NCBI GenBank assembly: GCA_002373815.1 | Contig: DFKH01000002.1 | Coordinates: 1-11,600 of the forward strand | Reading direction: 5' to 3' | DNA from: Alphaproteobacteria bacterium UBA3650 | GTDB lineage: Bacteria; Pseudomonadota; Alphaproteobacteria; CAAHEQ01; UBA3637 | Length of the DNA: 11,600 nucleotides | Part shown: positions 6,366 to 11,600 of the stretch, in pieces | Layout of the letters: every line of letters begins with the position of its first letter | How positions within the stretch are numbered: the stretch's first letter is position 1 | Notes under the pieces: generated by a model | Told to the model about the DNA's origin: nothing | Database searches by the model: none | What the model saw: only the letters and a program-made list of their open reading frames with translations | Program-made: the position numbers and the translations under genes

Positions 6366-7547
6366 ATGACAAAATTTTTGATCAAACTTATTGCTTTGGC
6401 TGGTGTCGTTTACCTGATTGCACGTGATACATGGCGCGTTACCTTGAACACTTCAAATTATGAAATTACTATTTCCTTTGTTCTATTTTTGGTCGCTTTA
6501 ATCTTTTTATGGTGGTTATTGATACAAATCAAAAAACCTTTTAGTTGGTGGGGGCAATTTTGTGCCTGGCGCCAAAACAAAAAAAGAAATCAAAAGGATA
6601 GTTTTTTACCAACTCTATTAACGGCTGTCTTAAGTCATCAATCTGATAAAGCAAATGTTCTTGTCAGAGAGTCTGAAAAGTTATATGGCAAAGGGTCTAA
6701 AGAGGTATTGCTTGTTTCTGCTTTATTAGAGCCACAAGCAGATGTTTTTAACAAGCTCAATCAGGCTGATCAAACAAAACTTGCTGGTTTATATGGTTTG
6801 ATTAAAGAGGCAGAAGCCAAGGGCGATTTTGAAGAAATGAATGCGTTGCTACAACAAGTACCAAAGACTCAAGAGAAAACATTATGGGTCCAACAAGCTA
6901 AAATGTTTTTAGCTTTGACGCATAGTGATTGGAAAACCGCATTAGACATATTAGAACAAAACAAAAAACAACTATCAAAGAGTGATTATAAGTCACATAA
7001 AGCTTCTTTATTATTAAAGTTAGGACGTTTGAAAGAAGCGTATGCTTTAGCCCCCTCTCATCCGGCTATTGTCCTTACCTATGCAAAAACATTACCTGTT
7101 CGAAAAGCAAAAGCGGTATTAGAAAAGGCATGGCGTGTTGCACCAAATTGGCAAATTTATTTGGCATATAAACAAGTGATTAAACCGCTTCCAGAAAATA
7201 AGCGTTTAAAATCGGTTTTAAATCTGACGCGCGCAACTCGTGATCAACGTTATTCCTTGTTGGCGCGTGCGGACATGGATACAGATTTACATAACTGGGC
7301 TCGTGCTAAGGAAAATTTAGAAATTTATTTGCAAAGCTACCCTTTAACAAGGCAAGTGGCAAATATGATGGCGAATTTGGAACGCACTGCATGGCGTCAC
7401 GAAGATATTGCTAATGATTGGGACCGAAAAGCGATTGAATCAGAAGACGATTCTTTGTGGCTATGTCGTAACTGTGGTCATACTGTTGGAGAGTGGCAAA
7501 TTCTTTGTCCTCACTGTAATGCCTTTGATACTCTCTACAATAAATAG
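6366..7547 (+). CDS. hemY: HemY-like inner-membrane TPR protein with C-terminal zinc ribbon
   Basis: A 393-residue protein of the HemY (porphyrin-operon, non-enzymatic) family. It has two membrane helices at about 4-20 and 35-56, then the WW-containing basic segment of the HemY N-terminal domain. A helical, TPR-like body spans about 75-350. The end carries CRNC...CPHC (CxxC-x10-CxxC), a probable zinc ribbon like that of the LPS-regulating TPR protein LapB/YciM. The role of HemY is not settled: it is linked to haem biosynthesis by gene position, and no catalytic residues are expected. An in-frame ATG at 6360 overlaps the upstream stop (ATGA), but the AGGGGAG site (6352-6358) is one base from it and seven bases from the ATG at 6366, so 6366 is preferred. 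No convincing terminator follows, so transcription may run into the tRNA region. Confidence 0.85.
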   Translation: MTKFLIKLIALAGVVYLIARDTWRVTLNTSNYEITISFVLFLVALIFLWWLLIQIKKPFSWWGQFCAWRQNKKRNQKDSFLPTLLTAVLSHQSDKANVLVRESEKLYGKGSKEVLLVSALLEPQADVFNKLNQADQTKLAGLYGLIKEAEAKGDFEEMNALLQQVPKTQEKTLWVQQAKMFLALTHSDWKTALDILEQNKKQLSKSDYKSHKASLLLKLGRLKEAYALAPSHPAIVLTYAKTLPVRKAKAVLEKAWRVAPNWQIYLAYKQVIKPLPENKRLKSVLNLTRATRDQRYSLLARADMDTDLHNWARAKENLEIYLQSYPLTRQVANMMANLERTAWRHEDIANDWDRKAIESEDDSLWLCRNCGHTVGEWQILCPHCNAFDTLYNK

Positions 7548-7612
7548 TTCTCTTATTTTGAATCACAATCAACACTTTTTTAAAAAGCTGTGCTTTGGTG
7601 TTCAAAAACAAC

Positions 7613-7641
7613 TTGATTTTTACCTTTTTTTCGGGTAATAT
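7613..7641 (+). promoter_or_regulatory. Predicted promoter of the tRNA-Leu gene
   Basis: TTGATT (7613-7618) and TAATAT (7636-7641) are 17 bases apart. A start near 7648 would leave a 5' leader of only about three bases before the mature tRNA end, for RNase P to trim. It gives the tRNA its own transcription although hemY lies upstream without a clear terminator. Confidence 0.5.
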
Positions 7642-7650
7642 ATCATCCAA

Positions 7651-7733
7651 GCGGGCGTGGTGGAATGGTAGACACGTTGGTCTTAGAAGCCAATGCCAAA
7701 AGCGTGAAGGTTCAAGTCCTTTCGCCCGCACCA
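7651..7733 (+). tRNA. tRNA-Leu, anticodon UAG, CCA encoded
   Basis: A class II cloverleaf. The acceptor GCGGGCG (7651-7657) pairs with CGCCCGC (7723-7729), then come A73 and encoded CCA. The D arm has GTG/CAC with GGT in the loop. The anticodon stem is TTGGT/GCCAA with the 7-base loop CTTAGAA, putting UAG at 7684-7686. A short variable arm occupies 7694-7705 (three pairs around CAAAA). The T arm GAAGG-TTCAAGT-CCTTT closes the structure. A73 and the extra arm fit leucine identity, and UAG reads CUA and other CUN codons. The base after the anticodon (37) is A, where bacterial CUN-reading tRNA-Leu normally have G. The D loop is one base shorter than the common AATTGGTA form. The gene ends one base before the stop codon of the convergent DUF3126 gene. 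Confidence 0.95.
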
Positions 7734-7734
7734 A

Positions 7735-7956
7735 TTAAAATTTTTCAATGTCTTCTTGCAAAATGGACATATTCCAATCATAGGAAATTTCGCCATCATC
7801 GGAATTTTTATAAACAACACCGATAAATTCTTTACCCACATAAACTTCAGCAGGAGCATCATGACCTGTTCCCGCATGCAAATTGATTTCGGGGTTCCAA
7901 AACAATTGTTGCAAATACGTTTGGATCTTTTCCATTTCTTCAGCTGTCAGTTGCAT
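7735..7956 (-). CDS. DUF3126 family protein
   Basis: A 73-residue acidic protein, MQLTAEEMEKIQTYLQQLFW and onward, with AEVYVGKEFIGVVYKNSDDG and a C-terminal SYDWNMSILQEDI. This pattern (N-terminal helix, then AEVY.G.EFIGV, then a DGE.SY strand) matches DUF3126, a short, widely conserved alphaproteobacterial family without assigned function. It is a soluble cytoplasmic protein with no signal or membrane segment. The frame is open upstream to 8010, but the ATG at 7956 is chosen: an AAAGGAG site (complement of 7962-7968) lies five bases before it and the family starts at this point. It is divergent from dusA with overlapping promoters and convergent with the tRNA, leaving no room for a terminator between them. 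Confidence 0.88.
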   Translation of the reverse strand: MQLTAEEMEKIQTYLQQLFWNPEINLHAGTGHDAPAEVYVGKEFIGVVYKNSDDGEISYDWNMSILQEDIEKF

Positions 7957-7965
7957 TTTTGCTCC

Positions 7966-7994
7966 TTTCTTTTTATTTAATTTTATGATATTAT
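7966..7994 (+). promoter_or_regulatory. Possible promoter giving a leaderless dusA transcript
   Basis: TATTAT (7989-7994) is a good -10 box with a weak -35 (TTTCTT, 7966-7971) 17 bases upstream. A start about seven bases after it falls at or next to the ATG at 8001. There is no ribosome binding site before that ATG, which agrees with a leaderless message. Confidence 0.35.
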
Positions 7995-8018
7995 ACACGC
8001 ATGACAACAAAAAAACAA
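7990..8018 (-). promoter_or_regulatory. Predicted promoter of the DUF3126 gene, inside the start of dusA
   Basis: On the minus strand, TTGTTT (8018-8013) and a perfect TATAAT (7995-7990) are 17 bases apart. The -35 region and most of the spacer lie in the first codons of dusA. The -10 box overlaps the proposed plus-strand -10 of dusA. Confidence 0.5.
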
Positions 8019-8969
8019 GTCTTTTCAGAAAAAATATCCATTGCGCCCATGCTCGATTGGACGGACAGGCATTTTCGATACTTTATGCGCCTTATCACCC
8101 ATCATGCCACACTTTATACAGAAATGGTGGCCGCCCCTGCTCTGATTTTAGGCAAAAAGGATCAACTCTTACAATATAATCCAGAGGAACACCCCGTTAT
8201 CTTGCAGGTGGGTGGATCTGATCCAAAGCAAATGGCCCTGTGTGCCAAAATGGCTGCCGAGTATGGCTATGATGGCATCAACATCAACGCGGGATGTCCC
8301 AGCTCGCGCGTCCAATCAGGTCACTTTGGGGCCGTTTTGATGAAAACACCCGAATTGGTGGCCGATTGTGTGGCCGAAATGAAAGCTTCCTCCCCTCTGC
8401 CCGTTTCTGTAAAAACACGCATTGCCTTGGAAGGTACACAAGATGTTTTTCAGGCGCTTCTTCATTTTGCTGATTTGGTACAACAAGCGGGATGTTCTCA
8501 TTTAATTGTTCACGCACGCAAAGCAAAGCTTAATTGGTCACCCGAAGATAACCGCAAACGACTCCCCCTTGATTATGAAACAATCTACAAGCTTAAAAAA
8601 TCTTTTCCAGATATGCCCATTTCTATCAATGGAAATGTTTTAACTTTACAAGCAGCCTATGAACATCTTTTTCATGTTGATGGTGTGATGATTGGACGTG
8701 TAGCCTATGGTAATCCCTATTTGATGAAAGATATTGATGCCCTATTTTATAATGATCGACACACCATTTTGTCACGTACAGAAATTTTGGAGCAAATGAT
8801 TCCCTATATTCAAAAAAACGAGCAATATCTTAATGTGATTTTACCACATATGATGGGGCTTTTTCATGGGACATCAGTATCCAAACTCTACAAACAAACG
8901 CTCAACAATCGCAATTTAGAAGATATCATTTCTTTTTTATCCGTTTTGAAGGCGTCACAATGCCCGTAG
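8001..8969 (+). CDS. dusA: tRNA-dihydrouridine synthase, DusA type
   Basis: A 322-residue flavoprotein that reduces uridines in the tRNA D loop (U20/U20a in the DusA subfamily) using FMN and NADPH. It is a TIM barrel with SIAPMLDWTDRHFRYFMR at the start, LYTEMV, and QVGGSDPKQMA. The catalytic loop is NAGCPSSRVQSGHFGAVLM, with Cys99 as the proton donor. VSVKTRI, IVHARKAKLN (His and Arg for FMN/RNA contacts), SINGNV and GVMIGR (phosphate binding) follow, then a C-terminal helical domain. The HARKA motif and the LDYETIY segment point to DusA rather than DusB or DusC. A stop codon (TGA at 7986-7988) lies upstream in frame with no other start between, so the ATG at 8001 is forced although no ribosome binding site precedes it. 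Its 3' end overlaps the convergent DUF502 gene by 44 bases. Confidence 0.93.
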   Translation: MTTKKQVFSEKISIAPMLDWTDRHFRYFMRLITHHATLYTEMVAAPALILGKKDQLLQYNPEEHPVILQVGGSDPKQMALCAKMAAEYGYDGININAGCPSSRVQSGHFGAVLMKTPELVADCVAEMKASSPLPVSVKTRIALEGTQDVFQALLHFADLVQQAGCSHLIVHARKAKLNWSPEDNRKRLPLDYETIYKLKKSFPDMPISINGNVLTLQAAYEHLFHVDGVMIGRVAYGNPYLMKDIDALFYNDRHTILSRTEILEQMIPYIQKNEQYLNVILPHMMGLFHGTSVSKLYKQTLNNRNLEDIISFLSVLKASQCP

Positions 8970-9564
8970 AAATGACCATTTTGATGGCATCATCTACACG
9001 CATATCCAATTCTTTAACTTCTTTTTTGGGGACATACAACATAAAACCAGATGTGGGGTTTGGTGTTGTCGGCACATAAATTGTTACCATATCGTCTGGT
9101 AACAAATTTGTAAAGTCCTCATACACAGGTGTTGTCAAAAAGGCAATTGTCCAAACGCCTTTTCGAGGATACTCGACCAAAACAGCCTTTCGAAAAGCAC
9201 TTGTCCCCCCCTGTCCGAGCAGTGTTTCAAATAATTTTTTTAAAGCAGAATAAACCCCAGAGACCACAGGGATGCGTTCAATTAAACGCTGTCCAATTCC
9301 CATCAACCATCGCCCGAAGATATTGACAGCTAGCATACCGATTAGAACCAATACCACAACTAACAACAAAACACCTAAACCAGGTAACCCATAGGGTAAA
9401 TATGTTTCAGGATTGTATTTTTCTGGGATAAAACGCGTCACCGACGAATCGACCCACTTAAATAATTCTACCGCTAAATACAATGTAATTGCAATTGGTG
9501 CGGTCACCAAAATACCTGTAAAAAAATAGGTTTTAAGTGTGTGCTTTGGTTTTTCATTCTCCAT
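8926..9564 (-). CDS. DUF502 family membrane protein
   Basis: A 212-residue protein with two membrane helices, at about 14-36 and 61-86. The DUF502 landmarks are all present: TGILVTAPIAITLYL, GLPGLGVLLL, RIPVVSGVYSALKKLFETLL, VEYPRKGVWTIAF, VPTTPNPTSGFMLYVPKKEV and the final MVISTGI. The C-terminal half after the second helix is predicted soluble and conserved. The family is widespread in bacteria and its function is not established. The start at 9564 is chosen over an upstream in-frame ATG at 9660 because AAGGAGG (complement of 9570-9576) lies five bases before it and the family begins near here; the upstream extension is AT-rich junk-like sequence. It is convergent with dusA (44-bp overlap) and divergent from the cysteine-rich protein gene. 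Confidence 0.9.
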   Translation of the reverse strand: MENEKPKHTLKTYFFTGILVTAPIAITLYLAVELFKWVDSSVTRFIPEKYNPETYLPYGLPGLGVLLLVVVLVLIGMLAVNIFGRWLMGIGQRLIERIPVVSGVYSALKKLFETLLGQGGTSAFRKAVLVEYPRKGVWTIAFLTTPVYEDFTNLLPDDMVTIYVPTTPNPTSGFMLYVPKKEVKELDMRVDDAIKMVISTGIVTPSKRIKKK

Positions 9565-9595
9565 CGTTGCCTCCTTTTCACATGTTATGTTATAT

Positions 9596-9624
9596 AAGAT
9601 AATCAAAATCAATCTGAAAGTAAA
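9596..9624 (-). promoter_or_regulatory. Weak candidate promoter of the DUF502 gene
   Basis: On the minus strand, TTTACT (9624-9619) and TATCTT (9601-9596) are 17 bases apart, each matching four of six consensus bases. The surrounding DNA is very AT-rich and other hexamers nearby could serve, so this is only a candidate. Confidence 0.22.
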
Positions 9625-9651
9625 GAAAAATAAATTGATTTTAATTTTATC

Positions 9652-9680
9652 TTGACACATTGTTTTATGTGTGCTAGGTT
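9652..9680 (+). promoter_or_regulatory. Predicted promoter of the cysteine-rich protein gene
   Basis: A perfect TTGACA (9652-9657) is followed after 17 bases by TAGGTT (9675-9680), preceded by TG at 9672-9673 as in extended -10 promoters. Start of transcription would be near 9687, with a 30-base leader that contains a T8 tract (9695-9702) and the AAGGAG site (9705-9710). Confidence 0.6.
9655..9672. promoter_or_regulatory. Operator-like dyad inside the cysteine-rich gene promoter
   Basis: ACACAT (9655-9660) and ATGTGT (9667-9672) form a perfect 6-bp inverted repeat with a 6-base centre. It starts within the -35 box and ends on the T of the extended -10 TG. This placement would let a bound dimeric regulator compete with RNA polymerase. 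The regulator is unknown. Confidence 0.4.
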
Positions 9681-9717
9681 GAGATTAGTTTACATTTTTT
9701 TTACAAGGAGTTATCTC

Positions 9718-11600
9718 ATGCAAAATTCTGCTCTCCAGTACCCCTCCTCCTCACAAAATAAGTGTTTGGTTTTTAGGTATTTTTCATTATTTCTATTTTC
9801 CTCTTGGCTTGTTTTATCCTCTTCTGCTTTTGCCTTTGGGGGCGGTGGTGATAATCGTCTGTTTGATAAAGAATGGATGCGGGGTGTTGATGCCTTTGCA
9901 CTTCATTTTAACGGCAAAGGAGAACTGGATATCAAATTCGGTTGTGATGACAAAAATGCGACACCAGATAGAAGAGGTGTATGTAGTTGTAACAAAGGTT
10001 ATAAGCTGGAAAATGATTTATGTGTCATAGATGCTTGTTACCAAAAAGGAAGCGAATGTCAAGCCTGCAGTTCTGAAAATGGCAAAGCAACTTATACAAA
10101 CCTTGACACCACTGCCGCCTGTGGTGAAAATGGCAATTATCGGTGTGATGGCAATGGCGTATGCGCCGACCCATGTAAAGACGCCGATACACCCGAATGT
10201 CATGAATGTTATGTGGAACAAGGCGTAGCCAAGTTCAGACCTATTAGTGACACCACCTGTGGTACCGACGACAATTACATCTGTCAATCGGGAACTTGCA
10301 CAAATCCTTGTGATTTAATAACAAACAAAAATCCGTGTAAAGATTACACACCTCAGGGTGGACAATGTGTTGAAAGTAATAAAGCTGACACAACCGTGTG
10401 TCCTGATGGGAATAGAAGCGACAACTACATCTGTCAATCGGGAACTTGTACTGATCCTTGCACGATTGGGGAACACGCAAACTTTACGCCTACCCTTTGC
10501 TTCCCTGCCCACCACGCCGAGAATGGACAATGTGTGCCAGATTATGCCGCTAAAGGCACCAAAAATTGTGATTCTGAACACAGCGACTATGTCTGTAATG
10601 GATCGGGTGTGTGCACCTGCCCAGAGGGTCAGTTCCGCCACGACGATGGTTCTTGCACCTCTTGTTCATTGAACAGCAATATGCTAACCACCGCTGAAGA
10701 ATGTTCTGTTTGCGATAACACAAGCACGCCACGCATGATGTGGAAATATAATGGTAAGAACTATTGTGTCCTTGCCACCTGTCCAGAGGGGCAGTTCCAT
10801 CTAGATGATGGTTCTTGTTACCCTTGTTCCAGCACAAGCTCTTATAAAACCACCGCTGAAGCATGTGCCGAATGTGACAACACAAGTACACCACGCATGA
10901 TGTGGGCAACTAATGGCAAGTGTGTGCTTGCCACCTGCCCAGGGGGCCACTTTAGACTGAATTCTGGTGTCTGTAGTGAATGTTCTGGTCTCGTGACTAC
11001 TAATTTCATCATATCTACCGACACAACAACACAAGATGAATGTAGTAAATGCCAAGATACAGAGTATCCTCGTTATTATCTCTCTGCATTACATTTATGT
11101 CTCCCTTGTTTCTCATCATCTGCGGCATATTATTTGGGCGATTCATCAGAATCGGAGGCATTCTGCCAAGCACAATGTGGCAATCTTAGAATAGTAATTA
11201 AAGATTATCAAAGTAATAAGCGTTATTGCGCACCAAAAGATTGTATGGACGATCAATTCAGAAGTTTCGAAGGAACCTGTTATGACTGTTCTTATTTGGG
11301 GGCTCCCCTCACACCACCTGAGTTCTGTCAAGCTTGTGAAAATTCACAGACACCTAGAATATCTACAGGAAAAGGTGGGGTCTGTAAACTCGAAACTTGC
11401 CCTCAAAATTACTTAAGAAACAAACGTGGAGGATGCACTTCTTGTGATGTAAAGTCTGCACTTACCGACTATGATGTTAACGCTGAGGCATGTGCGGCAT
11501 GTGATAACACAGCAAATCCCCGTTTTATGGGGACAGATGATGCATGCTACATTTGTACAACATCTGATTCTGTCACCACCACAGAGGAAGCCTGCAACAA
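9718..11600 (+). CDS. Secreted cysteine-rich repeat protein, C-terminus beyond window
   Basis: The frame from the ATG at 9718 stays open to the window end: 627 complete codons, no stop. An AAGGAG site is seven bases before the ATG. Residues 1-39 are a signal peptide (hydrophobic YFSLFLFSSWLVLSSS, likely cut after AFA), then a Gly-rich start. The visible mature part has about 64 cysteines in roughly 590 residues. The N-terminal half has four copies of a Y-x-C-x(2-3)-G-x-C motif at Cys143, 189, 239 and 293. From Cys301 there are six-cysteine units of 52-54 residues of the form CPxGxF...GxC-x2-C...(E)xC-x2-C-DNTxxPR...C, at 301, 355, 407, 509 and 561. Such spacing suggests a rod of disulfide-linked modules, formally like growth-factor-receptor or CxxC-type surface repeats. 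No catalytic domain is visible. Adhesin, matrix or shielding roles are possible; the function is unknown. Confidence 0.85.
   Translation, partial: MQNSALQYPSSSQNKCLVFRYFSLFLFSSWLVLSSSAFAFGGGGDNRLFDKEWMRGVDAFALHFNGKGELDIKFGCDDKNATPDRRGVCSCNKGYKLENDLCVIDACYQKGSECQACSSENGKATYTNLDTTAACGENGNYRCDGNGVCADPCKDADTPECHECYVEQGVAKFRPISDTTCGTDDNYICQSGTCTNPCDLITNKNPCKDYTPQGGQCVESNKADTTVCPDGNRSDNYICQSGTCTDPCTIGEHANFTPTLCFPAHHAENGQCVPDYAAKGTKNCDSEHSDYVCNGSGVCTCPEGQFRHDDGSCTSCSLNSNMLTTAEECSVCDNTSTPRMMWKYNGKNYCVLATCPEGQFHLDDGSCYPCSSTSSYKTTAEACAECDNTSTPRMMWATNGKCVLATCPGGHFRLNSGVCSECSGLVTTNFIISTDTTTQDECSKCQDTEYPRYYLSALHLCLPCFSSSAAYYLGDSSESEAFCQAQCGNLRIVIKDYQSNKRYCAPKDCMDDQFRSFEGTCYDCSYLGAPLTPPEFCQACENSQTPRISTGKGGVCKLETCPQNYLRNKRGGCTSCDVKSALTDYDVNAEACAACDNTANPRFMGTDDACYICTTSDSVTTTEEACN
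10276..10448 (+). repeat. Exact 23-bp direct repeat within N-terminal cysteine modules
   Basis: The segment encoding YICQSGTC occurs identically at 10276-10298 and 10426-10448, 150 bases (50 codons) apart, with similar flanks (GACAA upstream, AATCCTTG or GATCCTTG downstream). It marks a module duplication in the N-terminal half of the protein. Confidence 0.85.
10618..11600 (+). repeat. Array of six-cysteine repeats, continuing past the window
   Basis: Units begin at 10618, 10780, 10936, 11242 and 11398. Units 1 and 2 are closest in DNA, sharing ACCACCGCTGAA and CACGCATGATGTGG and a near-identical CCAGAGGG-CAGTTCC stretch. Unit 3 is divergent and is followed by an irregular stretch (about residues 464-508) with a different cysteine spacing. 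The array is cut by the window edge. Confidence 0.8.

Noticed and set aside
7571..7602. Possible hemY terminator: AACAC...GTGTT enclosing AAAGC-TGT-GCTTT
   Set aside because: The stems are short and interrupted, and no T run follows, so it is not a convincing intrinsic terminator.
7957..8010. Upstream in-frame start of the DUF3126 gene at 8010
   Set aside because: It would start inside the dusA coding sequence and upstream of the TATAAT box. The ATG at 7956 has a strong ribosome binding site and matches the family start.
9565..9660. N-terminal extension of the DUF502 protein to the ATG at 9660
   Set aside because: The extra 32 residues are encoded by promoter-like AT-rich DNA and have no ribosome binding site, while the ATG at 9564 has AAGGAGG at good spacing.
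10018..11055. Several minus-strand open frames opposite the cysteine-rich gene
   Set aside because: They are short, overlapping and mutually exclusive, and come from the low stop-codon density opposite TGT/TGC-rich sequence. The plus frame is open for 627 codons with a signal peptide and ribosome binding site.

Overview
The window looks like part of the chromosome of an AT-rich alphaproteobacterium. The lineage evidence is a DUF3126 protein (a small family found essentially in Alphaproteobacteria), a Mic60/COG4223-like protein directly followed by HemY, and a HemY that ends in a zinc ribbon. Two large secreted or surface proteins, a trimeric autotransporter and a cysteine-rich repeat protein, suggest a host-associated organism, perhaps one of the uncultured gut alphaproteobacteria. 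That placement is inference; no marker gene fixes the genus.

Layout. Positions 1-77 hold the first 25 codons of a minus-strand glyoxalase/VOC protein. A 219-base divergent intergenic region (78-296) carries a good promoter on each strand, an inverted repeat and a GC-rich leader hairpin. Positions 297-3374 encode a 1025-residue YadA-type trimeric autotransporter. Its stalk contains phage tail-fibre-like repeats, and the gene is closed by a clear rho-independent terminator. Positions 3520-7547 form a three-gene operon: PpiD (a membrane-anchored periplasmic chaperone), a Mic60-like single-pass membrane protein, and HemY (two membrane segments, TPR-like body, zinc ribbon). Then come a tRNA-Leu(UAG) with its own promoter (7651-7733), a convergent DUF3126 gene one base away (7735-7956), and a divergent dusA-type tRNA-dihydrouridine synthase (8001-8969) that appears to be leaderless. 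dusA overlaps by 44 bp the 3' end of a convergent DUF502 membrane protein gene (8926-9564). The right end (9718 to beyond 11600) is an open, unfinished gene for a secreted protein with about 64 cysteines in the visible mature part, behind a promoter with an operator-like dyad.

How it fits together. The central block is housekeeping: envelope protein folding and inner-membrane organisation (ppiD, mic60-like, hemY), translation (tRNA-Leu, dusA) and two conserved proteins of unknown function. It is flanked by the two surface or secreted repeat proteins, which look like the fast-evolving, host-facing part. No insertion sequences, CRISPR arrays, toxin-antitoxin pairs or phage genes were seen, and no gap longer than about 220 bases lacks a gene. 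The best candidates for something undescribed are the cysteine-rich repeat protein with its dyad-bearing promoter, the adhesin with a phage-fibre-like stalk, and the A37 base in the tRNA-Leu.
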